64,000 nt of DNA. Source: JAAGZL01 sp050291725 (GTDB taxonomy: Bacteria > Pseudomonadota > Gammaproteobacteria > Chromatiales > Chromatiaceae). Positions 27,259 through 35,195 of the stretch are shown here, piece by piece; positions within the stretch are counted from its first letter, which is position 1; each line of letters starts with the position of its first letter. The notes beneath the pieces are model-generated. The model was not told where the DNA came from, did no database searches, and saw nothing but the letters and a program-made list of their open reading frames with translations. The stretch spans positions 124,001 through 188,000 of the forward strand of contig JBNKKH010000032.1 in the NCBI GenBank assembly GCA_050291725.1, written 5' to 3'. The translations under genes were made by a program, and so were the position numbers.

Positions 27259-28299
27259 CTAACTACCTTGCATAAGCACTGCAGGACCAGTCAGCACCTT
27301 CTTAATTAAGCTGGCTTGTCGGTTAGTATCTGTTTTGGCAAAAACAGACTTTAACTGGGTGCGAACCGTATGCATTGTCACATTTCTCGCCTCAGAAATT
27401 TCTGCCAATGTCTCACCTTGTACCATTCTTAATAGCAACCCAGCCTCTGACTGAGTTAACCCATATACTGACTTCAGGGTATCTTCAGATATGTTAAAGA
27501 ACCCGCCCCCACTATCAATAAATATCGCCACACCATGCTCAGCACTCTGCTTACCTACAGACACCATAAGCATAGTTATTGCATTTCCATCTTCACCCGT
27601 GATCTTCAGAGTATAGTTTTCTTCTGCGTCTTTCAGACCTTGAGACATACCACTTATAAGACGGTGCAGCACGCCATTTTCATCAGGATCCATGGCACAG
27701 CAACGCTTATCTTTTGAGATATACACCCCGCTCCCATTTGCACATGTTCTCTTGGCCGCTGAGTTCATAAATATGACTCGAGACTCTTTGTCAGTGAACA
27801 TCATTCCAAATGGAAGGGTATCCAACGCCTTAAATGCCGCCTGCTCATGTGCGGATATTTTCTGTTGCTGACTAACCGAACAGAGTTTTCGATTTCGGTG
27901 GAACCTGGTAATGGCAGCCAAGATGCTAAACTGTAGTTTTTCAGGATCACAACTAGAACCGGACAGAACATCCTCAACACCCAGTTGCATCAAAGAGAGA
28001 GCAAACTTCTCTTCATAGCCATCCAAAACAGCAATCACCGGCATTTGTGTAGTAATACCTTGAGGCAAATGCAAGCGCTCCAACCAGTCCCAGCCACTTC
28101 CACCCAAGAAAAGAAGCAGCACATCTGCCTCCTTTGCTTCACTCTCCAAAACTGCTTTAGTATCATTACTCGACACCTGATGGTGCTTCAGTAAAAACTG
28201 AATTCCATAACTATCTGCGGACAAGCAATCATAATCTCCTTGCAACTTGCCACCGACACAAAGAACATTTATCTCTTTTTTGTCAAAATTAGTATTCAT
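27259..28299 (-). CDS. LuxR-type transcriptional regulator with receiver-like and PAS-like domains
   Basis: A 346-residue regulator. The C-terminus (about 275-340) is a LuxR/NarL helix-turn-helix: LTQSEAGLLLRMVQGETLAE, then TMHTVRTQLKSVFAKT. Residues about 155-265 look like a PAS sensor domain (LPFGMMFTDKESRVIFMN). The N-terminal 130 residues resemble a response-regulator fold (VLLLFLGGSGWDW, MPVIAVLDGY, GVEDVLSG) but without a clear phospho-acceptor Asp. Its position inside the secretion cluster suggests it controls the tolC/ABC/HlyD genes or the adhesin. No partner kinase gene is adjacent. Confidence 0.8.
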   Translation of the reverse strand: MNTNFDKKEINVLCVGGKLQGDYDCLSADSYGIQFLLKHHQVSSNDTKAVLESEAKEADVLLLFLGGSGWDWLERLHLPQGITTQMPVIAVLDGYEEKFALSLMQLGVEDVLSGSSCDPEKLQFSILAAITRFHRNRKLCSVSQQQKISAHEQAAFKALDTLPFGMMFTDKESRVIFMNSAAKRTCANGSGVYISKDKRCCAMDPDENGVLHRLISGMSQGLKDAEENYTLKITGEDGNAITMLMVSVGKQSAEHGVAIFIDSGGGFFNISEDTLKSVYGLTQSEAGLLLRMVQGETLAEISEARNVTMHTVRTQLKSVFAKTDTNRQASLIKKVLTGPAVLMQGS

Positions 28300-28469
28300 T
28301 TACCTTGGCAGCTTATATACCAAACGAGAACCAGGACAATAATTACTTACAAAACAACACAATAGAACAATATTCATTTTATTGTTTTCCATACCCAACC
28401 TTATCGACCAATGAACAAAAATCCTTAAATATTAATAGAGCTACCAGCATACTCATTCATCATCGACTA

Positions 28470-28510
28470 AAAAAACAAAACCCCTTCCATACGCACGTAC
28501 AGAAGGGGTT
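28470..28510 (-). terminator. Rho-independent terminator after the TolC-like gene
   Basis: A 9-bp stem (AACCCCTTC, 28,479-28,487, paired with GAAGGGGTT, 28,502-28,510) with a 14-nt loop, followed on the minus strand by a TTTTGTTTTT tract. It lies about 40 bp after the TolC-like stop, so the LuxR-type regulator gene downstream probably has its own promoter in 28,300-28,470. Confidence 0.8.
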
Positions 28511-28552
28511 TACTGTGTATGTTGCCAACCTAATGGCAGCTATGGATATCGA

Positions 28553-29884
28553 TTAGTTGTTATTAGATACTGCCACCGGTGTGGTTACGCCCAGCAGCTG
28601 ACGCAGCTTGCCAGTAGTAGCCATAATGAGATATCTGGCATACAGAGCTGAATTTTGTGCTGATATATGTTTTGCCTTGGATGAAAACAGCTCATTTTCT
28701 GCATCTAAAACATCCAGAAGATCACGTTTACCAACTTTAAACTGCTCTTTATATGTCTCTGCTACATCTTTATTCGACTGTACCTGGGCAGCCCGTGATA
28801 CAACTTCATCATCCTTTCTCTTCATGCTGCTCCATGCCCTACGCACTTCCTGCTCAATATTTCGCATAGCATTAGCCACCTGAGACATGCTTTGGCTGTG
28901 ACGGGCAGCAGCTGCTTTCTCCCTGGCATTATCACCCCCGCCACGGTACAAATTCCACTTCATTCTGAGCATAGCCCCGAAATCTTTGTCTATACCACGG
29001 GTGCCATCAAGATTGTCGTTATAGGTTCCACCCACCTCCAGTTGGAAGCTTGGGTATTTGCCGGCTTTCTGCACTCTAATTCTTGCTTTGGCAGCATCTA
29101 AATCTGCCTGATACTTCTTAATATTTGGATTGTTTTCCATAGCCAAGGCTACAGCGGCGTTTTCATTTGCAGGTAAACGAACATCACTAAACGTAGGTTT
29201 ACGAAGATTTGCAGGCATGCTGCCAACTATCTTCTTGAATTCGATACGTGCTCTATCGAGATCCATTTTGACCTCTGTTAGTCGAGCTCTCGCATTAGAC
29301 AATCTAGCACGGGCCTGATGCATATCACCAATTCCGAGCTGGCCGTTATCAACGCGCTCCTTAACATCATCCAGAATCTTTTTATGCACCTCAATATTAC
29401 TATTGGCTAGCCCAAGAATTTCGGTTTGACGAATTACATCCATGTAAACACGCGCAACATCAGCAGCCAAAACCTCGCCACGATCCCCTATATGCTCCAA
29501 GGCCCCCCTTAGTTTGGCCTCTTGCTCTTCTACCGTACCTTCACGCTCAAAGCCATCAAAAATGACTTCCCGCATCATTAGCCCGGTCTCTTTACGATCA
29601 ATATCTACCCAGTCGTTATTACCTGCTGCACGAGTAGAGCTATTGTTTGAATACTCATGACCATAGGCCATTTCAAGGTCTAAAGTCGGATAATAGCGAG
29701 ACTTAGCCAGATCAAGATCGCTCTCTATCGCGTTGCGAAGATACCGAGCATCTTGAATCTCAGGATAAGAGTTCAGCGCGGTCTGAACCGCACCCTTGAG
29801 GGATTGCGCCACAGCTGACGATGCAGAAACGACACCCAACAGCGCCATAGCGGCAGTGATTAACACCATACGATTTTTATTCAT
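28553..29884 (-). CDS. TolC-family outer-membrane channel (LapE/AggA-like)
   Basis: A 443-residue outer-membrane efflux/secretion channel. ATG at 29,884 is chosen because it opens a standard signal peptide (residues about 1-26, ending SSAVA-QS) and has GGGG about 10 bases upstream; the frame continues 14 codons further without a better start. Two repeated TolC/OEP units are visible, each with long coiled-coil helices; typical segments are ALNSYPEIQDARYLRN, PTLDLEMAYGHEYS, YPSFQLEVGGTYND and VGKRDLLDVLDAENELF. It would complete the type I secretion system with the ABC transporter and HlyD-like protein. It is in a separate transcription unit from those two. Confidence 0.9.
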   Translation of the reverse strand: MNKNRMVLITAAMALLGVVSASSAVAQSLKGAVQTALNSYPEIQDARYLRNAIESDLDLAKSRYYPTLDLEMAYGHEYSNNSSTRAAGNNDWVDIDRKETGLMMREVIFDGFEREGTVEEQEAKLRGALEHIGDRGEVLAADVARVYMDVIRQTEILGLANSNIEVHKKILDDVKERVDNGQLGIGDMHQARARLSNARARLTEVKMDLDRARIEFKKIVGSMPANLRKPTFSDVRLPANENAAVALAMENNPNIKKYQADLDAAKARIRVQKAGKYPSFQLEVGGTYNDNLDGTRGIDKDFGAMLRMKWNLYRGGGDNAREKAAAARHSQSMSQVANAMRNIEQEVRRAWSSMKRKDDEVVSRAAQVQSNKDVAETYKEQFKVGKRDLLDVLDAENELFSSKAKHISAQNSALYARYLIMATTGKLRQLLGVTTPVAVSNNN

Positions 29885-30350
29885 GCAAATAACCCCATAT
29901 CCCTTAATCCCCGTACATCCAGCCAAAATCTTATGTGGCTGCTCTAGATTATATTCTATTTCTATACGCGCGCATTCTACTACAAAGCCAGACTTCTGTT
30001 AAAACTATTTTGCCCTCTAACTGCGACACCATCTTGACAGATTCTCAGACAACACTAACTACACGCTCAACTTTTTTTAGCAGTGCAACAACCACAACCA
30101 CTAGTTAGGCTGGCAGAAACTATCTACTATTTTTTCGGTTCCCAGCGCAATAATACTATAAAGAACAATTAGTTACGTGCACAACTTAAGCATATGCGAG
30201 CATCTAGTTGACAACAATATGTTTTTATCTCAACAAACACAATTACACCGAACAAACAAGGGTAATTCAAAATCACATCAAAGGCAATAGAGACACAATT
30301 GCGTCATGATGTCTGGGAAAGTGGGGGAATTAGTGGAAGCAAATACAGCT
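29885..30350. other. Intergenic region, no gene recognised
   Basis: About 470 bp of A+T-rich non-coding sequence upstream of the TolC-like gene. Stop codons are frequent in all frames. It should contain the promoter of the TolC-like gene, but no pair of -35/-10 boxes stands out on the minus strand. No repeat or RNA structure was recognised. Confidence 0.4.
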
Positions 30351-30554
30351 TCAGGACTGATCGGATGAGGTGTCAAACAGAAAGGGATTTACACCAAGCG
30401 AGGATAATTCCTGTATCCCTGGTACTTCTGCAGAAGAATTAGTGAGTGAAGAATGTGTTACTGAAGCAGCTTGGGGTGCGTTAGATTGCGCTACGGCGAG
30501 ATTCAGCGTATCAAACAAGGCATCTAAATCTATTTTTTCTTCAAAATCCAACAC
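30351..30554 (-). CDS. Small ORF resembling an orphan type I secretion C-terminal signal
   Basis: A 67-codon GTG-started frame. Residues 3-17 (DFEEKIDLDALFDTL) closely resemble the secretion-target segment near the C-terminus of the adjacent RTX protein (DVINLDALFDS, its residues 383-393). Both proteins end in D-Q-S. The rest is Ser/Ala-rich and hydrophilic. It lacks glycine-rich RTX repeats. It could be the leftover C-terminal end of a second secreted protein, or a real small secreted peptide. The ribosome-binding site is weak, so its expression is uncertain. Confidence 0.4.
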   Translation of the reverse strand: MLDFEEKIDLDALFDTLNLAVAQSNAPQAASVTHSSLTNSSAEVPGIQELSSLGVNPFLFDTSSDQS

Positions 30555-30639
30555 TCGAACACACCTGATAGGATAGAATGTACCTATTATTATAATCAGA
30601 ACACAGATGCTTTTTCTGTGAACCCTATCCCATGTAGAA

Positions 30640-30672
30640 CGCCCCCCACAATACAGGTGTTACAGGGGGGCG
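30640..30672 (-). terminator. Possible terminator/hairpin after the RTX protein gene
   Basis: An 8-bp perfect G+C stem (CGCCCCCC paired with GGGGGGCG) with a 17-nt loop, 10-40 bp after the stop of the RTX gene. On the minus strand it is followed by TTCTAC rather than a long T-tract, so termination may be inefficient and allow read-through into the small ORF. Confidence 0.45.
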
Positions 30673-30681
30673 GTATATCAA

Positions 30682-32043
30682 CTAACTTTGATCAACGACC
30701 AAGTTACCATTATTAAACAGGTCTGTTTCCGATTGCCCCGTCACGCCCAAATCAACAGAAAAACCTGCAATGGCGCCAGAACCGGTGTCTATTGTAAGAA
30801 CCCCAGTTGCGGTATCCACATCCACATAGCTTAGACGTGTTGCCTCATCTGCCCCTGGTACTATGGAATCAAACAGAGCATCAAGATTAATCACATCGTT
30901 ATCCGTCCCTGGAACAACACTAAAATCAAAATCTGCGATTGTGTCATTGCCGTCTAGAGTAACATCCTCGAAAACAAACCGATCACTGCCAGCGCCGCCA
31001 TTAAAGATGTCATTTCCGGCTCCGCCAATAAATACTTCGTTTCCAGTCCCGCCATAAAACACGCCGTTTTCATCGCCGCCAACAAAGTCAGCATCGCCGA
31101 TTGTGCCCGAAGAATTTACTGAAATATCGGTAAAAACGGAACCCAGAGGAGAGCTGAGTGAGCTAACAGATGGGAAACCTGTTCCAATGAATATCACACC
31201 ATCACCTACAGCCGTATAGCTTATTGAACCTTCAGAAGTCACATACTCCCACCCAAAATCACCGATAGGAATAGGGTTGTTGCCATTAAAAGGGTTGAAA
31301 TCTGTATCTATCCCAAGAAAGTACTCACCGGCAACGCTTTGATCCTGTGTTACGGTTATTGTCTCCCCAGCGCGAAGATAGATACTCATGCCATCCCAAT
31401 CACCAAATGATGGCCCTACTGTCTCAAGAACCACATCAAAAGCTCCTGAGTCTACTGGTCTATTAACAAAGGGGGCCGGAAAAAAAGGCGGAGGGGAAAA
31501 TCCACTTGCATCATCCCCAACCAATTTGGCATACATCTCTAAATAATCATCCCCATCGTTATCGTATACGCTGATTACCGGGATCTCACCATCACCACCA
31601 TCATCTAGAGAGCTTGATTCAGTAAGATACCCACGATATTGATCAAACCCAACCTCGTCGGTAATGTCTATTTGATTAGAGTAGGGACCGTGGCCTATAT
31701 CATCGTCTGAATCTAGCACCAGGCTTGCAAATGCAGCACCACCACCATTTGGGGCTTCGCCTGCATCACCAGCAGCAGGAGCAATCAGATCATAATTTAG
31801 ATTGTCGATGAGGGAGACAATATCCTGGCCAGGTACTGCGGTACCATCTTCGAGGGTAAGCGCAGGTGGCGTGCCTGCCTGAGCCAACACTATGTAGTTT
31901 TGAAATACCACCTCAGAGCCATCTGGTAGCTTTACTACAAGATCTGTAGGAGCAGTTTCACTTTGGAGAAAGATCAGTTCCTTGAACTGGTCCATACTTG
32001 CAACCTGTAGCTGCAATCCGTTATTTTGCTCGTTTTGTGCCAT
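30682..32043 (-). CDS. Short RTX protein with LapA-like N-terminal retention module and LapG-type cleavage site
   Basis: An acidic 453-residue protein without a Sec signal peptide. Residues 1-88 resemble the LapA-type retention module (VVKLPDGSEVVFQNYIVLA), ending in PAAG at 89-92, which matches the T/A/P-A-A-G motif cut by LapG proteases. Residues about 110-300 are Asp-rich with a PPC-like beta-sandwich look (GDWDGMSIYLRAGETITV, ISYTAVGDGVIFIGTG). Residues 331-358 hold three glycine-rich RTX nonapeptides (GGTGNEVFI, GGAGNDIFN, GGAGSDRFV). DVINLDALFD at 383-392 is the type I secretion target motif. Usual LapA-type adhesins are thousands of residues long with many repeats; this one has none. 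GGAGAG lies 8 bases before the ATG. Role inferred: type I secreted surface protein retained by the outer membrane and released by the adjacent LapG. Confidence 0.8.
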   Translation of the reverse strand: MAQNEQNNGLQLQVASMDQFKELIFLQSETAPTDLVVKLPDGSEVVFQNYIVLAQAGTPPALTLEDGTAVPGQDIVSLIDNLNYDLIAPAAGDAGEAPNGGGAAFASLVLDSDDDIGHGPYSNQIDITDEVGFDQYRGYLTESSSLDDGGDGEIPVISVYDNDGDDYLEMYAKLVGDDASGFSPPPFFPAPFVNRPVDSGAFDVVLETVGPSFGDWDGMSIYLRAGETITVTQDQSVAGEYFLGIDTDFNPFNGNNPIPIGDFGWEYVTSEGSISYTAVGDGVIFIGTGFPSVSSLSSPLGSVFTDISVNSSGTIGDADFVGGDENGVFYGGTGNEVFIGGAGNDIFNGGAGSDRFVFEDVTLDGNDTIADFDFSVVPGTDNDVINLDALFDSIVPGADEATRLSYVDVDTATGVLTIDTGSGAIAGFSVDLGVTGQSETDLFNNGNLVVDQS

Positions 32044-32273
32044 CGAAAACTCTCCGCATTAGAATCGTAACTACATCCTCTACTAGGACCCAAGAGGCAA
32101 TATACTATTGTTCTAAACTTGCTAAATGCTCAAGCGAGCACCAGCACTCTATGGTACTGATTGTGGCTCCTACAACCTTAATTCACATCCCCTATTTGGG
32201 TTAAAGCTTACATTTTGTGAACCAATGCGCCTTTTATTTTCACTATATCAAATAGTTATCGTCATAATATAAC

Positions 32274-34220
32274 CTATTCCGGCCTCCCAGTGTAGTATCC
32301 TTGGGCTCCATCCACATTGAGAGAATGTAGCATTTCCCACACACTCTCTGACTCCACAGACTCAGCAATTATCTGGATATCCAATCCATGGGCAATATCG
32401 GCCAAGGCTTGGATGAAGAATTGGTGATCCTTATTCTCCTCCAGGGAGCGCAGGTAGCTACCATCTACCTTCAGATAATCTACTTTTAAGGATTTAAGAT
32501 AGGCTAGGGAGCTAAAACTGCGCCCAAAATGGTCCAGGGAGAATCTCACTCCATAAGGAACGAACCTATCTATAAGTGATTTTAGCTGATTCAGATTAGC
32601 CGCAACTCCATACTCGGGAAATTCAAAAATAAGCCTACGAGCGATATATTCGTGCCTAGCAAGAACCTGCTCTAACCACCCCAAGAACGGCTCAGCAGAG
32701 AGCGACTTTAGGGATAGATTAATGGCAAATTCATCGGTAATGGTCGTATCATCCATGAGGGTATCAACCAGCCTTTGCACCACAGCTTTATCGATTGCCG
32801 CAGCAAGTCCCACGCTCTCTGCAACAGGTAAAAACACCCCTGCCGGAATCAACTCACCATCGCTATCCGGGATACGCACAAACACCTCGTTGTGCATAAG
32901 ATTTTGCTCCGGACAGCTAACCACAGGTTGATGCAATAAGCTGATCTTGCCCTGATTAAGAGCATCTTCAACAAAAGCCCGCCAATCACCAGCTGTGCGC
33001 ACCTTACGCCGATCAAGATTTTCCGGCGCAGTGAGTTGCCAGCTATTAGCCTTACTAGCCTGCGCGGAACGTAGGGCCATATCCGCTTCTGAGAGTAGCT
33101 GTTTCAGGCTTTGGCGACCATCAAAGTATGCAGCACCAATGTGGGCAACATCTGGCGAATCCGGCATTCCAGTGCTATACAGGCCAGCCAAGGCAGAACT
33201 CACCCGCTGACACAACTCCTTCGACTCCTCCAAGCCGCAATCCTCCACCAACAGGCCGAAATCTGCTCCGGTGAGATGGGCCAGAGTGTGCTTCGGTACA
33301 TCCTCTGTCACCTTTGCCAAGCACTGGGCCACTTCACACAACAGTTCATCCCCAGCCTGATACCCCTTGCGGTCGTTGTACTCCTTAAATGATTTAAGCT
33401 GTACCAGGTAGAATGCCCCCTGCATAAATCCCTCTTCCGATTCGATTCGGTCAGTGACTATATCCATAAAACGCCGTTTGTTATCTAACCCGGTAACGGG
33501 GTGTTGATAGGCTTGCTGACGCAGCCGTGATACCAGAGACTCCAGCTCGGATATCATCCACTGCACCTTGGCCGTCATACGATTCATCGCCTCCATGATC
33601 CGGCGTAAATCTGGAGTTTTAGGAAGATCATCCAGCACCGGAAACTCGCGATTACAGACAGAATTGGCCTGCCACTCGATCCGCTTCAAAGGCTTAAGCA
33701 GCCAGCGCAGCACTGCCATCCCCAACATCAGGGCAAATAGAGCACTGAGAAAGAACCATATGGCGGTATCTTTGGCAGTATCCCATAGCTGGATATAGGC
33801 GTAACCTGGATGGCTTTGAATCAATACCCTTCCAGCTTGGGTCCAGCCAGACATAACCGCAGCCTCTCCAACCGGAGTCTCAAGAGGAAATGCTGATATA
33901 AACCAGGCGGGCACCCCATCAATGGCTATTGGCAGCTCCAGCTTCTTAAGAGTTTTACCCTCAGCATCTTCGACTACAAGCTTGCGATAGTAGCCGCGAT
34001 CAAATATAGCATCAGACATGGAATCGACAGAGGCCTGATCACCATTCGCCAGATGCGTGGAGATGGATAGCCCAAGCGATGTCGCCGTATCCTGAGCATG
34101 GGATTCTAGCTGAGCCTCAATATAATCCCTGGTGTTACGTACGCTGATAAAAAATGTACCGACAAACACCAACAGCATCAGCAGAATCACCAATAGGGCT
34201 AATCGACGTGACAAGGTCAT
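32274..34220 (-). CDS. lapD: LapD-like c-di-GMP receptor with degenerate GGDEF and EAL domains
   Basis: A 648-residue inner-membrane receptor. Membrane helices at about 5-27 and 152-173 flank a periplasmic LapD/MoxY-type sensor (about 30-150); a HAMP linker follows at about 174-230. The GGDEF site reads TGADF (317-321), so no cyclase activity is expected. The EAL signature reads EVF (445-447) and the DDFG region reads DHFG, so phosphodiesterase activity is unlikely, but KVDGSYL and AESVES are kept. This is the LapD pattern: c-di-GMP binding to the EAL domain is signalled to the periplasm, where the receptor sequesters LapG. It overlaps lapG by 4 bp. Confidence 0.92.
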   Translation of the reverse strand: MTLSRRLALLVILLMLLVFVGTFFISVRNTRDYIEAQLESHAQDTATSLGLSISTHLANGDQASVDSMSDAIFDRGYYRKLVVEDAEGKTLKKLELPIAIDGVPAWFISAFPLETPVGEAAVMSGWTQAGRVLIQSHPGYAYIQLWDTAKDTAIWFFLSALFALMLGMAVLRWLLKPLKRIEWQANSVCNREFPVLDDLPKTPDLRRIMEAMNRMTAKVQWMISELESLVSRLRQQAYQHPVTGLDNKRRFMDIVTDRIESEEGFMQGAFYLVQLKSFKEYNDRKGYQAGDELLCEVAQCLAKVTEDVPKHTLAHLTGADFGLLVEDCGLEESKELCQRVSSALAGLYSTGMPDSPDVAHIGAAYFDGRQSLKQLLSEADMALRSAQASKANSWQLTAPENLDRRKVRTAGDWRAFVEDALNQGKISLLHQPVVSCPEQNLMHNEVFVRIPDSDGELIPAGVFLPVAESVGLAAAIDKAVVQRLVDTLMDDTTITDEFAINLSLKSLSAEPFLGWLEQVLARHEYIARRLIFEFPEYGVAANLNQLKSLIDRFVPYGVRFSLDHFGRSFSSLAYLKSLKVDYLKVDGSYLRSLEENKDHQFFIQALADIAHGLDIQIIAESVESESVWEMLHSLNVDGAQGYYTGRPE

Positions 34221-34954
34221 GGTTTATCTCCCTTGTTTCTATTAGGGTCATTATGGTTGTTTTCGTTTTTCATTCTGGCCTTTAGATCTTGCCATAGATT
34301 TATACGCTTGGAAGTCCCAACACGCATACCTTTACTTCTGCTTTTTGATAGCCAAAGGCCGCTACCATTAAAGCTATACACTGGAGCCAGATCAGTTCGC
34401 TTGTCTGCTGGAAGAATACGTGAGTTTAAATTATCCAACACTAGAGGCACAGCATCTGGACTGGGGTAGTAGGTAAGCACCATATGGGCTTGATTCAGCT
34501 TCAGAGCCTTTACATACATGATACGCAATTTGGAATCCGGCACACCCAGTTCGCGCAGAGTGAAATACTTGGCGATGGAGTAGTCTTCACAATCTCCCGC
34601 CCCTCTGCTCATAGCCTCTATCGGAGTAGCCCAATAATCATTTTTTCCCCACAGAGTGATATCTGACCGAAACCTGAGGCGATTAAAGAAGTCATTCACC
34701 ATGGACAACTTCTCTTTCTCACTATACTCCTTACCGTTCTGCATCAATTTTTGCCAGCTCAGCACCCGTTTTACCGCTTGTTCTCCATATTTATCTCTTA
34801 CGCTTTTTATCACCTCAGGACCCAAGACTATCCCCTCAGCAACCACCAAGCTTGCAAGCAACCAAAGCAAAGGAGCAAAACGGGTCAACCACGGACGAAC
34901 CCCCGTAACTCTACTACGATGCAATACTCCTGCTCTCTTAAGCGATACAGTCAC
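34217..34954 (-). CDS. lapG: LapG-like periplasmic cysteine protease (DUF920/transglutaminase-like)
   Basis: Calcium-dependent periplasmic protease that cuts the retention module of LapA-type adhesins when c-di-GMP is low. The 245-residue sequence has a hydrophobic export segment at about residues 26-40 and then the catalytic triad: Cys122 in GAGDCEDYS, His157 in NQAHMVL and Asp174 in LVLDNL, with 35- and 17-residue spacings close to those of Pseudomonas LapG. Asp121 and Glu123 match the calcium ligands. It overlaps lapD by 4 bp and is divergent from proS. The obvious local substrate is the RTX protein two genes downstream, which carries a PAAG site. Confidence 0.92.
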   Translation of the reverse strand: MTVSLKRAGVLHRSRVTGVRPWLTRFAPLLWLLASLVVAEGIVLGPEVIKSVRDKYGEQAVKRVLSWQKLMQNGKEYSEKEKLSMVNDFFNRLRFRSDITLWGKNDYWATPIEAMSRGAGDCEDYSIAKYFTLRELGVPDSKLRIMYVKALKLNQAHMVLTYYPSPDAVPLVLDNLNSRILPADKRTDLAPVYSFNGSGLWLSKSRSKGMRVGTSKRINLWQDLKARMKNENNHNDPNRNKGDKP

Positions 34955-35134
34955 AAATTGTCCCTAAAAAGCCTCTGTTACTTTAGTTATAGGCCGGTTT
35001 TGTTAGTTCAAAAGCGATAACAGGGAGAAATAACGCATAAACGCGCCTCAACCATTACGCAGTTGATCAAAGACTCTTACACATATATTTCGCCCGGAAT
35101 ATCAAAAACTTGAATCGGTAAAGTAGCAAATGGA

Positions 35135-35163
35135 TTGTTACCCTAGTGTCATATAGATAGAAT
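35135..35163 (+). promoter_or_regulatory. Probable sigma-70 promoter of proS
   Basis: TTGTTA (35,135-35,140) and TAGAAT (35,158-35,163) are separated by exactly 17 bp, 32 bp before the proS ATG. It lies in the 241-bp divergent region shared with lapG. No matching promoter for lapG was clear on the other strand. Confidence 0.55.
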
Positions 35164-35195
35164 AGCCCGTTATTTGAACAATCGGACAAAAACAG

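Noticed and set aside
30640..30672. Riboswitch or RNA thermometer between the RTX gene and the small ORF
   Set aside because: Only a simple G+C stem is present, without any conserved aptamer pattern; a weak terminator is the simpler reading.
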